Below are positions 18,656-27,077 of a DNA stretch of 57,702 bases, one piece after another. The stretch is from Halobacteriales archaeon QS_4_70_19 (lineage in GTDB: Archaea > Halobacteriota > Halobacteria > Halobacteriales > Haloarculaceae): positions 1 to 57,702 of the forward strand of contig PXRM01000019.1 in assembly GCA_003020985.1 (NCBI GenBank), given 5' to 3'. The translations under genes and the position numbers were made by a program. The notes below the pieces were generated by a model, which saw only the letters and a list, made by a program, of their open reading frames with translations, did no database searches and was not told the origin of the DNA. Each line of letters begins with the position of its first letter. Positions within the stretch are counted from its first letter, which is position 1.

Positions 18656-19675
18656 CTAGGCCCCGGGCACGAACCCCAGCACGCCGAACGTCTCCAGCAC
18701 CATCCAGCCGATGAAGGCGACGTACAGGCCCAGCAGCGCGTAGGACTCGGTGGTCGAGAGGGTGAGTTCGGTGCGGAGGAAGCCGAAGACGACGACGGTC
18801 GCCACCGTCAGGAAGCCCAGCAGCGGGACGGCGACGCCGAAGTTGACCGGAACGGCGCCGACGATGAGCACGCCCAGGGGGACCGCCACCAGCAGGTCGA
18901 AGACGTTGCTCCCCAGCACGTTCGCCAGCGAGGTCTCCCCGCGGTCATCGCGGGCGGCGCGCACGGAGACGAGCGCGTCGGGCAGGCTCGTCCCGGCGGC
19001 GATGACGGTGAGCCCCCAGAGGAAGGAGGGGGTGCCGAAGAACTCGCCGAAGCCGACGGCCGCCTCGACCAGTCCCTCCACCGCCACGGCGATGACGACG
19101 AGGCTCAGCGCGAGCCATCCCCACTGCCGGGCGACATCGATGTCGTCGGCGTCGGGCGCGTCGAAGTCGCTCGTGTCCTGATACTGGGTGAAGACGTAGA
19201 CGCCGTACAGCAGCACGGGGATGGCGGCGAGCGGTCGCGTGACGGTACCGACGAGGCGCTGGTCGGTCGGGTAGTAGATGACCGCGAGCGCGAAGGTGAT
19301 GACCGCGGCCGAGACCGCGACCATGTAGAACTGGGCTTCCTTGTAGACGACGGCGCGCGAGGCCGACACCTCGTCGCCGAGGATGCCCGAGAGGGCGGGG
19401 ATGACGAGCAGGTTGAAGACGGCCGAGCCGACGACGGCGCTCACGCCGAGGTCGAACTGCCCGGCGCCGATCGGCGGCGGCGCCGTGCTGAGGACGACGC
19501 TCACCAGTTCGGGGAAGGAGGAGCCGATGGCCACGACGACGGCGCCCTGCACGACCGGCGGGAGCCCGTAGTGTACCGAGAGGCGCTGACTGGTGGCCTC
19601 CAGCCAGGCGCTCCCCTTCCAGACGACCGCGGTCGCGACGACGGCGAGGGCCACGAGTTCCAGCACCCGGAGCAT
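18656..19675 (-). CDS. Sodium/calcium exchanger family membrane protein
   Basis: This 339-residue antiporter of the Ca2+/cation superfamily has ten to eleven predicted helices. The two signature alpha repeats are GSSFPELVSVVLSTAP (residues ~49-64) and GTSLPDALVSVRAARDD (~215-231). Both keep the acidic ion ligand (Glu in the first, Asp in the second). It likely exports Ca2+ in exchange for Na+ across the cytoplasmic membrane. The start at 19675 is preferred because GTGTTTTTG lies ~28 nt upstream; the longer frame is not membrane-like. Confidence 0.88.
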   Translation of the reverse strand: MLRVLELVALAVVATAVVWKGSAWLEATSQRLSVHYGLPPVVQGAVVVAIGSSFPELVSVVLSTAPPPIGAGQFDLGVSAVVGSAVFNLLVIPALSGILGDEVSASRAVVYKEAQFYMVAVSAAVITFALAVIYYPTDQRLVGTVTRPLAAIPVLLYGVYVFTQYQDTSDFDAPDADDIDVARQWGWLALSLVVIAVAVEGLVEAAVGFGEFFGTPSFLWGLTVIAAGTSLPDALVSVRAARDDRGETSLANVLGSNVFDLLVAVPLGVLIVGAVPVNFGVAVPLLGFLTVATVVVFGFLRTELTLSTTESYALLGLYVAFIGWMVLETFGVLGFVPGA

Positions 19676-19777
19676 CTGCCGGGCGTGGACCCCCCGCGAG
19701 CAAAAACACGGGGGTCGACTGCCCCCTGTCCAGCCGCACTCGTCGCCGCCGGTCGTCGGCTTGTCGTCCTTGCGCGC

Positions 19778-19798
19778 GTTACACTTTCCGGAGGTAAC
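19778..19798. promoter_or_regulatory. GTTAC-N11-GTAAC inverted repeat upstream of hxlR-type gene
   Basis: Five-base inverted arms flank an 11-base spacer and abut the TATA-like CTTATTTCG of the downstream winged-helix regulator gene. The position overlaps where TFB would bind, typical of a repressor site. Autoregulation by the HxlR protein is a plausible inference. Confidence 0.4.
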
Positions 19799-19828
19799 CT
19801 TATTTCGGGGGGCACAGGAAGCGTACAC

Positions 19829-20191
19829 ATGAGCGAGCGCACCGCCGACCGGCTGGAAGTGTGGTGTGCGGGCGAGGACTGGTGTCCCATCACGTCGACC
19901 GCCACCATCCTCGGCCGGAAGTGGCATCCCGTCATCATCCACCGGCTCCTCACCCAGGGGCCACAGGGGTTCAACGCCCTGAAGGATGCCGTCGACGGCA
20001 TCTCCTCGAAGGTGCTCTCGGACTCACTGGAGGACCTGGAGGAGCACGGGCTCGTCGAGCGGGAGATCGTGAGCGAGAAACCGTTCCGGGTGGAGTACTC
20101 CCTGACCGAGCGGGGGCGCTCGCTGGAGCCGGTCATCACGGCGATGGCCGAGTGGGGACAGGAGTACCTCACTGCGCCCGCGGACGCCTGA
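19829..20191 (+). CDS. HxlR-family winged-helix transcriptional regulator
   Basis: This 120-residue regulator shows the HxlR signature CPITSTATILGRKWHPVII, then FNALKDAVDGISSKVLSDSL as the recognition helix region. The wing segment is LVEREIVSEKPFRVEYSLTERG. It has Cys at residues ~12 and ~18 near the N-terminus, positions used for redox or electrophile sensing in some relatives. TATA (CTTATTTCG) about 28 nt before the ATG suggests a leaderless transcript. An inverted repeat sits directly upstream. The target genes are unknown; the divergent exchanger is a candidate. Confidence 0.88.
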   Translation: MSERTADRLEVWCAGEDWCPITSTATILGRKWHPVIIHRLLTQGPQGFNALKDAVDGISSKVLSDSLEDLEEHGLVEREIVSEKPFRVEYSLTERGRSLEPVITAMAEWGQEYLTAPADA

Positions 20192-20246
20192 CCGTCGGCG
20201 GCGCTGGGCCGAACGCTCTTGCAGGGGGGCGGCGTACGGACCGGCA

Positions 20247-20480
20247 ATGACGACCGAGGTCATCGAGCAGGGTGAGTGCGACGCCGAGGAGCTCCTCGAC
20301 CGGATCGAGAACGGGACGCGCATCGTCGTCCGGACGACGGCGTTCGGCGGCGAGCACGACGTGGCGCTCCGCTACGACGGCGAGACCTACTACTGCGACA
20401 CGCCGACCCGACTCCACAGACACACCGACCCGGACGAGATGCTCCAGTGCATCCGGAAACACGGCTACTGCGAGGCGTAG
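20247..20480 (+). CDS. Small Cys/His-containing haloarchaeal protein
   Basis: This 77-residue protein contains YYCDTPTRLHRHTDPDEM followed by QCIRKHGYCEA. Three cysteines and several His could bind a metal. An acidic N-terminal helix (ECDAEELLDRIENGTRIVV) precedes a beta-rich middle. The function is unknown. A GCTCTTGCA element ~28 nt upstream supports the ATG at 20247. Confidence 0.65.
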   Translation: MTTEVIEQGECDAEELLDRIENGTRIVVRTTAFGGEHDVALRYDGETYYCDTPTRLHRHTDPDEMLQCIRKHGYCEA

Positions 20481-20544
20481 CGCCGTCGTCAGCACCGTGC
20501 GGCAGGACCTGCCAGTTTTAGTACCCTCCGGCTGAGGCCCGACC

Positions 20545-21966
20545 ATGGTCGTCGGAGACATCTCCACCGGAACTGACCTCCTCGTCGTGGGTGCGGGCCC
20601 CGGGGGCTACGTGGCCGCCATCCGCGCCGCCCAGGAGGGCATCGACACGACGCTCGTCGAGAAGGACGCGTACGGCGGCACCTGCCTCAACGAGGGCTGC
20701 ATCCCCTCGAAGGCGTACATCACGGCCGCCGACCGCGCCCACGACATCGGCAACGCCGAGGACATGGGCATCCACGCCGACCCGGCCGTGGACATGGCCC
20801 GGACGAAGGCCTGGAAGGACGACGTCGTCGACCAGCTCACCGGCGGCGTCGAGAAGCTCTGCAAGGCCAACGGCGTCAACCTCGTCGAGGGGCGGGCCGA
20901 GTTCGCCAGCGAGAACAAGGTCCGGGTCGCCCACGGCGGCGAGGGGCAGGGCAGCGAGTCCGTCGAGTTCGAACGTGCCATCATCGCCACCGGCTCCCGG
21001 CCGACGGCGGTCCCGTTCGAGTTCGATGGTGAGCACGTCGTCTCCTCGACGGGCGCGCTCGCGCTGGACTCCGTGCCCGAGCGCCTGCTCGTCGTCGGGG
21101 CCGGCTACATCGGGATGGAGCTGTCAGCGACGTTCGCGAAGCTCGGCGCCGACGTGACGGTCGTCGAAATGCTGGACTCGGCGCTCCCGGGGTACGAGGA
21201 CGACATCTCCCGCGTGGTCCGCGAACGCGCCGAGGAGCTGGGCGTGGAGTTCCGCTTCGGGGAGGCGGCCGACTCCTGGCAGGAGACCCCCACCGGCCTC
21301 CGCGTCACGACCGTCGACGAGGACGACGCGGAGTCCACCTTCGACACGGACCTCGTGCTGCAGGCCGTCGGGCGCGAGCCCGTGACGGACACGCTGAACC
21401 TCGAGGCGCTGGGCATCGAGACGAACGACCGTGGCTTCATCCCCACCGACGACCAGTGCCGGACCGAGGTTGACAACGTGTTCGCCATCGGCGACGTGGC
21501 CGGCGAGCCCATGCTGGCACACGAGGCCTCGAAGGAGGGTGAGGTCGCCGCCGAGGTCGTGGCCGGCGAGCCCGCCGGGCTGGACTACCAGGCGATGCCC
21601 GCGGTCGTGTTCACGGACCCGGAGATCGCGACGGTCGGGATGACCGCCGACGAGGCCGCGAAGGCCGGCTTCGAGCCCGTCACCGGCAAGATGCCGATGA
21701 ACGCCTCCGGCCGCGCGCTCACGCTGAACGACACCGAGGGGTTCGTCCGCGTCGTCGCCGACCAGGAGTCGGAGTTCATCCTCGGCGCGCAGATCGTCGC
21801 GCCCGAGGCGTCCGAACTCGTCGCGGAGTTCGCCCTCGCCATCGAGATGGGCGCCCGCCTGGAGGACGTCGCGTCGACGGTCCACACCCACCCGACGCTG
21901 GCCGAGGCGTCGATGGAGGCCGTGATGAACGCGCGCGGCGAGGCGGTCCACACGCTGAACCGCTGA
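20545..21966 (+). CDS. lpdA: Dihydrolipoyl dehydrogenase
   Basis: This 473-residue FAD flavoprotein reoxidises dihydrolipoamide in 2-oxoacid dehydrogenase or glycine cleavage complexes. The FAD site is GAGPGG (residues ~16-21). The redox disulfide is Cys47/Cys52 in GGTCLNEGCIPSK, the NAD site is GAGYIG, a second FAD motif is AIGDVAG, and the C-terminal His-Glu pair is in THPTLAEASMEAV. No 2-oxoacid dehydrogenase E1/E2 genes adjoin it. It is therefore a stand-alone copy, unlike the usual haloarchaeal pdhAB-C-lpdA cluster. GTTTTAGTACC ~28 nt upstream is a good TATA element. Confidence 0.94.
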   Translation: MVVGDISTGTDLLVVGAGPGGYVAAIRAAQEGIDTTLVEKDAYGGTCLNEGCIPSKAYITAADRAHDIGNAEDMGIHADPAVDMARTKAWKDDVVDQLTGGVEKLCKANGVNLVEGRAEFASENKVRVAHGGEGQGSESVEFERAIIATGSRPTAVPFEFDGEHVVSSTGALALDSVPERLLVVGAGYIGMELSATFAKLGADVTVVEMLDSALPGYEDDISRVVRERAEELGVEFRFGEAADSWQETPTGLRVTTVDEDDAESTFDTDLVLQAVGREPVTDTLNLEALGIETNDRGFIPTDDQCRTEVDNVFAIGDVAGEPMLAHEASKEGEVAAEVVAGEPAGLDYQAMPAVVFTDPEIATVGMTADEAAKAGFEPVTGKMPMNASGRALTLNDTEGFVRVVADQESEFILGAQIVAPEASELVAEFALAIEMGARLEDVASTVHTHPTLAEASMEAVMNARGEAVHTLNR

Positions 21967-22202
21967 ACTGGTAGGCGGATGGGATCAGACCCTGCCGAGC
22001 GTCGCCGATAGCATCGCCATCACTGGGGTGGCGAACCCGAGGCCGGAGACGACGTACGCCTCGACGGAGCGGAGGTCGTTCCCGCTCTCGAATTGCGGGG
22101 GACTCGTCGCTGAACTCGCTCGTCACGCCGCCGGACCGGAAGCGGTGGGCGGCGCCGGCCCTGGGGACGGAATCGACACGCGCGAAAGAATAGCCCGGGG
22201 GT

Positions 22203-23600
22203 TCAGTCCCGGCGCCGGAACAGGAGGGTGGTCCCCACGAGTCCCAGCAGCCCGAAGAGCACCGCCGGGGCCGCTCCTGGCCCCGCACCGTTCTGTCCGT
22301 CGGCGGTGTCGTCGGTACCGTCGTCCTCGTCGACGCACCCGTAGAACTCGACGTTACTGATCTCGTAGTACTGCCGGTTCTCGTTCTGGTTGTTCTGGGG
22401 GGCGTAGAGGAACTCCTCGGCGGAGGTCGTCCCCTGCTTAAACGTGTACGTCTCGGTCGCCTCGTCGCTGCCCTGGGCACCGCCACCGCCCTTGATCTTC
22501 ACCTGGTAGATCGACTTGTTCGACTCGAAGGTGAACCCGACGACCTCACCGTCCTCGGTGTCGGTGTCGGTGATCTCGATCCGGTAGCCGTTCTCCTCGT
22601 ACACGTCGTCCTTCTCGGGCGCCTCGTCCTGCTTGAGCACGAGGGCGTAGTTCACGCACGGCTCGGGCGTTGCCGTCGCCGTGGCAGTTGCCGTTGCCGT
22701 CGCAGTTGGTGTCGGCGTTGCCGTCGCCGTGGCAGTTGCCGTTGCCGTCGCAGTTAGTGTCGGCGTGGCAGTTGCCGTTGCGGTTGGCGTCGGCGTTGCC
22801 GTCGCGGTCGGCGTCGGCGTCTCAGTCGGCGTCGGCGTCTCAGTCGGCGTCGGCGTCTCAGTCGGCGTCGGCGTCTCAATCGGCGTAGGAGTTGCCGTCG
22901 CAGTTGGTGTCTCAGTCGGCGTAGGAGTTTCCGTTGCGGTCGGCGTCTCAGTCGGCGTTGCTGTCGCCGTGTGAGTTGCCGTTGCGGTCGGCGTTGCCGT
23001 CGCCGTGTGAGTTGCCGTTGCGGTCGGCGTCTCAGTCGGCGTGTGAGTTTCCGTCGCGGTTGGTGTCGGCGTCTCAGTCGACGTCGGCGTCTCAGTCGAC
23101 GTCGGCGTCTCAGTCGGCGTCTCCTCTGGCTCCGGTTCCGGAGTCGGTGTCGGCGTCGGCTCCGGTTCGGTCGATTCCTCGACCGTCACGCAGCCGTCGT
23201 CCGAGACGGGCTCGCCGTTCTGTTCGTACGGGCTATCCTCGTGGTCGAACTGCTGGTTGCCGTCGGTGTCCTCGTAGACTGTGGCGGTCAGGACGGGGCT
23301 CCCCTCGATGGAGCTGTCCAGCGTGACCGTCACGTCCTCGTGTGTCCCGGAGGACAGGTACGAGGACGTTCCGATCACCGCCCCGGCATCGTCGGTGATG
23401 ACGACGAAGCCGCCGTCGGGGAGGGTCACCTCGTCGATGGTGACCGTCGTCCCGTCTGAGGTCTGCTCGTTGAAGGTCACGGCCGCCGTGCCCGACTCCT
23501 GGGCGACGGCGGGTGCCGTGAGCACACCGAGTGCGACCAGCAGGACGAGCACCACGAGGAGTGTGGCCCTCGTCCGTCTGGGGTCGTGTCGTGTTGTCAT
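22203..23600 (-). CDS. Secreted Thr/Pro-repeat surface protein with C-terminal anchor
   Basis: This 465-residue protein has a signal peptide (residues ~12-33, ending PAVAQES). An N-terminal beta domain (~35-145) resembles haloarchaeal DUF7282-type surface domains. Next comes a ~165-residue low-complexity stalk of Thr-Pro-Thr-Glu and Thr-Ala-Thr units, then a second domain (~315-430) beginning [14 protein letters not shown]-terminal helix with an RRRD tail follows (residues ~440-465). The end resembles a sorting/anchor signal but lacks a clear PGF motif, so archaeosortase processing is uncertain. The stalk is a likely O-glycosylation target and cell-wall spacer. Confidence 0.8.
   Translation of the reverse strand: MTTRHDPRRTRATLLVVLVLLVALGVLTAPAVAQESGTAAVTFNEQTSDGTTVTIDEVTLPDGGFVVITDDAGAVIGTSSYLSSGTHEDVTVTLDSSIEGSPVLTATVYEDTDGNQQFDHEDSPYEQNGEPVSDDGCVTVEESTEPEPTPTPTPEPEPEETPTETPTSTETPTSTETPTPTATETHTPTETPTATATHTATATPTATATHTATATPTETPTATETPTPTETPTATATPTPIETPTPTETPTPTETPTPTETPTPTATATPTPTATATATPTLTATATATATATATPTPTATATATATATATPEPCVNYALVLKQDEAPEKDDVYEENGYRIEITDTDTEDGEVVGFTFESNKSIYQVKIKGGGGAQGSDEATETYTFKQGTTSAEEFLYAPQNNQNENRQYYEISNVEFYGCVDEDDGTDDTADGQNGAGPGAAPAVLFGLLGLVGTTLLFRRRD
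22663..23159 (-). repeat. Thr/Pro-coding 6/12/18-bp tandem repeats
   Basis: Short in-frame units related to ACCCCGACG-type hexamers encode TPTETP and TATATA blocks of the surface-protein stalk. Unit order is irregular, suggesting repeated slippage or unequal exchange. This is a coding microsatellite, not a CRISPR array, because units are contiguous and without spacers. Confidence 0.85.
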
Positions 23601-23810
23601 CTGTTCAGCAGCGCAGCGGTCGGTCGGCGCACGTTACGGATGGACTAGGGCCGGATACCCGCTGTAGTTATGTACCAGATACAAGATTGAAAGTGGCACA
23701 TTTAGCATGCTAGAACAGAAACAGTATGTCAAAATTATGTATTTTCGAGATGTAATGTAAAATGAACATATCTTAACGGGGCGTTTCCGTCCGCGGCAAC
23801 AGTGCCGCCC
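23601..23810. other. AT-rich intergenic island
   Basis: Positions ~23665-23785 are strikingly AT-rich for this genome and contain no supportable gene. They probably hold the promoter of the minus-strand surface protein gene and may be a relic of inserted DNA next to the ABC pseudogene. I could not pick one TATA box confidently. Confidence 0.5.
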
Positions 23811-24208
23811 TCAGTCGATGAGCCCGTAGCTGCGCCGGAGCAGTGCCACGTTCGCCGCGACGACGGCCACGGTCAGCGCCGTCAGCACGACGAGCGAGGC
23901 GTTCGAATCCACGTCGGCGTGGCCGAGGAACCCGAAGTGGACGCCGTTGACCATGTAGATCATCGGGTTCAGCAGCGACAGCGTCCGGTAGAGCGGCGGC
24001 AGCACGTCCAGCGAGTAGAAGACGCCGCCGTCCCGCCCGTCGCCCGCGCGAGCCCGACCAGCGTGTTGATGAACGCCGTCTTGCCGGCCCCGTTCGGGCC
24101 GAGCAGGCCGAAGAACTCCCCCTGCTCGACCGAGAGCGAGAGGCCGTCCAGCGCCCGGACGTCGCCGTGGTCCTTCACGAGGTCCTCTGTCCGGATGGCC
24201 AGCGTCAT
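23811..24208 (-). pseudogene. Deletion-fused ABC-2 transporter remnant (ATPase N-terminus to permease C-terminus)
   Basis: Reading on the minus strand, the first ~60 codons encode the start of an ABC ATPase through the Walker A motif GPNGAGKT and on to [13 protein letters not shown]. After ~24030 the similarity moves to another frame, which encodes the last ~75 residues of an ABC-2 permease ([19 protein letters not shown], then NPMIYMVNGVHFGFLG). Everything between is missing: Walker B, signature and most permease helices. A deletion of perhaps 1.5 kb probably joined the two genes at GC-rich microhomology. The product cannot be a functional transporter. Confidence 0.85.
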
Positions 24209-24357
24209 TACCGGCTGGAGGCCACGAAGCCGGTTAAGCGGCCCGGAAACGTCATCTCTCCGTGGTTCGCGTCATGGCGTCGCAGGCGCGCGCGCCGTCT
24301 TGAACGGCCGTCGTCAGACGGCGACGGGCATAGGGCGGTGCCCGCGGTCGCGGACGT

Positions 24358-26964
24358 ATGAACGACGAGCCAGCGGAGCGGTGGACACCGGACGAGGGCG
24401 TCGCGCGGCGCTCGGTCCTCCGGACGGCCGGCACGCTCGTGGGCCTCGGCGTCGCCGGCCCGGCGGCCGCCGACCCGGACGAACGAGGGGGCCGCGACGA
24501 CCTGCCGGCCTGTGGCGGCGAGCCGACCACCGCACCGCGTCCCGGCCCGGATGTGCTGTACGACAGCCCCGCGGTGGCCCCGCAGTTCGAGAACGGCGAC
24601 GGCTGGGAGGCCGACCCGCTGCTGGTCTCGGGGGCGACCGGCTACGACGCCGGGGAGTTCCGCTACCAGGACTGGATCTACGACGACCACGGCGCCGACA
24701 CCAGCCCCACGCGGACGCCGCCGACCGAACAACCGTCGAACACGGTGTACGGTGGCGCCACCGGCGACATCGTCTACCCGACCGACGACGACCGGTTCCG
24801 CCACAACGCCGCCGACCTGCTGGAGGTCCGGTGCCGGGTGGTCGACCCCGACGGCGCGGGCGAGCCGGAGCGGGTCGCCTACCGGTTCACGCTGAACACG
24901 ATGGTCGAACCGGACGCGGCCGTCGTCGCGCTGGGCATCGACACGAGCGGGGAGGGAGTTGGGGCCGGCGGGAGCGCCGACGCCGTCCGCGACTGGGGGT
25001 ACGGGCTGGGCGACCTCGGCGCGCCCGTCGAGCACCGGCTCGTCACGTGGGGGACCGGCGCCGAACTCGACGGCGAGGCCCTCCCGGACGACGCCGTCAC
25101 CGTCGACACGAACCGCAACCAGATCGAGGTCGTGGTCCCGCTCGAACCGCCCGCTGCCGCCGCCGCGGTCCCCGGTGGTGGCGAGAACGGTGCCGTCTGG
25201 CGCCACTACTGCGTGACCGGCGTCCACGACGGCGACGGCGCGTTCGCCTCCATCGCCGAGCGACCCACCGCCGACCAGCCGGGCGGCGCGAACGGCCAGG
25301 ACGTGCCGCCCGTCTTCAACGTCGGGTTCCGGCGGCCCGACCAGGAGCCGATGGGGGCGCCGAACTTCGACGAAGACACGGAACCCGCCGACCTGGGCGG
25401 CGAGCTCCGGGAGACGCACGGGAACGGCTCTCGCGCGGTCGGCTTCGGCCACTGGCGCGACCACGGGCAGGCCAGGGCACTGGCCGACCGCGAACTGGCG
25501 CTGTTCCACGCCGACATCGACTTCGAGAAGCTCCGCGACGGCGTCGCCGAGACAGACGTCCCGACCGGGGGCTTCGTCGACCGGCTGTACGCCTCCCGCG
25601 TCGACCTGATGGGCCTGCAGTCGGGCACCGGCGACGGGGCCTACCGGTACGGCGAGGGCGTCGAGGACCGGCGGGGGAGCCAGGACCCCAGTCCCGGCGA
25701 CCGGGACGCCGAGTCCCCCAGTGCCGGCCACGAGGACGTGCTCTCCGGGCGGATCCAGCCGTACTCCGTCTACGTGCCGTCGAGCTACGACCCCGCCGAG
25801 GGGGCGCCGCTGCACGTCCACCCGCACTCGCTCTCCGGGACCTACAACCAGTACGCCGTCTACACGCCGGACCTGCTGGCCGAACTGGGCGAGGAGCGCG
25901 GCGCACTCGTCCTGACGCCGGAGGCCCGCGGCCCCGGCCAGTGGTACCACGACGTCGGCGAACTCGCCGTCTTCGAGGCGTGGGCGGACCTGCGGGCGCG
26001 GTACGCGGTCGACGAGGACCGCGTCACCGTGGGCGGCTACTCGATGGGCGGCTACGCCACCTACCGGTTCTGCTCGCACTACCCGGACCTGTTCGCGAAG
26101 GGGTTCGCCACCGTCGGCCCGCCGGACGAGGCGGCCGAGGGCGGCCCCTCGGACGGACGGGTCGACAGCCGCCACAACGTCCTGCAGGTCACCGACAACC
26201 TCCGGCACGTCCCGCTGCTCATGTGGAACGGCGCGAACGACGAACTCGTCCCGGTGACGGGCCCGGTCAACTACGCCCGGCGGCTCCGCGAGCACGGCTA
26301 CCGGCACGAACTCGACGTGTTCCCGGGGTACGACCACTTTCTGTTCGCCGTCCGGGACAACTGGGGGCGGGGCAAGCGGTTCCTGGACGGGGCGTTCCTC
26401 GGCGACGGGACCGTCACGCGCAGCCCGGCCCGGGTCACCTACCGCGCGGTGCCGGAGATGGACGCCGTCTCTCCGGAACTGCGGGACCTGGGGCTGGTCC
26501 ACGACGGCGCGTACTGGGTCGACGACATCACGCCGCGCGAGGACGCGGCCTCGGGGCTCGTCAACGCCATCTCGCACGGCGACGGGTACACGCCGAGACT
26601 GACCGAGGACTACCGCGGCGTGGGCCGCGACCCCGACCCGAACCTGCAGCGCGGGACCCGCGTCCTCGACCAGACGGTGCGCAAGCCGGGGACGAACGAG
26701 CTCGACGTGACCCTGGAGGGCGTCGAGACGGCCACCGTCCACGTGGAGGCCGCCGACCTGAACCCGGGGCGGGCGGTCGTCCTGACCGTCGAGAGCGACG
26801 GGCCCGCGACGCTCGTCCTGAAGGGGTCGTTCGGCGAGCGCGAGGTACAGGTCGAGTCGGGCACCACGGAGCAACTCGTCCGCCTCTGTACCCGCGGATT
26901 CGGCGGCTTCAGGCCGGATGCGGACGGCGACGAACGGCCCGGGAGCGCCGGCCCCGGTACGTGA
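24358..26964 (+). CDS. Tat-exported alpha/beta hydrolase, paralogue 1
   Basis: This 868-residue protein has a twin-Arg type signal (ARRSVLRTAGTLVGLGVAG, residues ~16-34) for folded export. An N-terminal beta-rich region (~60-320) resembles glucodextranase-C-like modules (TGDIVYPTDDDRFR). A prolyl-oligopeptidase/PHB-depolymerase-like alpha/beta hydrolase follows (~460-690). The candidate triad is Ser562 in GGYSMGGY, Asp628 in NGANDELVP and His660 in GYDHF. A C-terminal beta segment ends the protein. It probably acts outside the cell on an ester or peptide; the substrate is unknown. It is followed by a tandem paralogue after 113 nt. Confidence 0.8.
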   Translation: MNDEPAERWTPDEGVARRSVLRTAGTLVGLGVAGPAAADPDERGGRDDLPACGGEPTTAPRPGPDVLYDSPAVAPQFENGDGWEADPLLVSGATGYDAGEFRYQDWIYDDHGADTSPTRTPPTEQPSNTVYGGATGDIVYPTDDDRFRHNAADLLEVRCRVVDPDGAGEPERVAYRFTLNTMVEPDAAVVALGIDTSGEGVGAGGSADAVRDWGYGLGDLGAPVEHRLVTWGTGAELDGEALPDDAVTVDTNRNQIEVVVPLEPPAAAAAVPGGGENGAVWRHYCVTGVHDGDGAFASIAERPTADQPGGANGQDVPPVFNVGFRRPDQEPMGAPNFDEDTEPADLGGELRETHGNGSRAVGFGHWRDHGQARALADRELALFHADIDFEKLRDGVAETDVPTGGFVDRLYASRVDLMGLQSGTGDGAYRYGEGVEDRRGSQDPSPGDRDAESPSAGHEDVLSGRIQPYSVYVPSSYDPAEGAPLHVHPHSLSGTYNQYAVYTPDLLAELGEERGALVLTPEARGPGQWYHDVGELAVFEAWADLRARYAVDEDRVTVGGYSMGGYATYRFCSHYPDLFAKGFATVGPPDEAAEGGPSDGRVDSRHNVLQVTDNLRHVPLLMWNGANDELVPVTGPVNYARRLREHGYRHELDVFPGYDHFLFAVRDNWGRGKRFLDGAFLGDGTVTRSPARVTYRAVPEMDAVSPELRDLGLVHDGAYWVDDITPREDAASGLVNAISHGDGYTPRLTEDYRGVGRDPDPNLQRGTRVLDQTVRKPGTNELDVTLEGVETATVHVEAADLNPGRAVVLTVESDGPATLVLKGSFGEREVQVESGTTEQLVRLCTRGFGGFRPDADGDERPGSAGPGT

Positions 26965-27077
26965 CCCGGCCGGCACGCCACGCCGTCACTCGACCGACCG
27001 ACGGCACCGACGCCGTCACTTCAACCGCCCCGGTTCGCCGGTAGAAACGACTTCCCGGTGGTCCCGTACCCCGTGCT

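Noticed and set aside
22028-22360. Small plus-strand ORF after lpdA
   Set aside because: It overlaps the end of the well-supported surface protein gene and lacks a promoter or recognisable composition.
22663-23159. Possible CRISPR array
   Set aside because: Repeats are contiguous, in frame and translate to a Thr/Pro stalk. There are no unique spacers.
24208-26976. 922-codon minus-strand open frame over the first hydrolase
   Set aside because: It mirrors the true gene, lacks domain motifs, and the plus strand has a Tat signal and catalytic triad.
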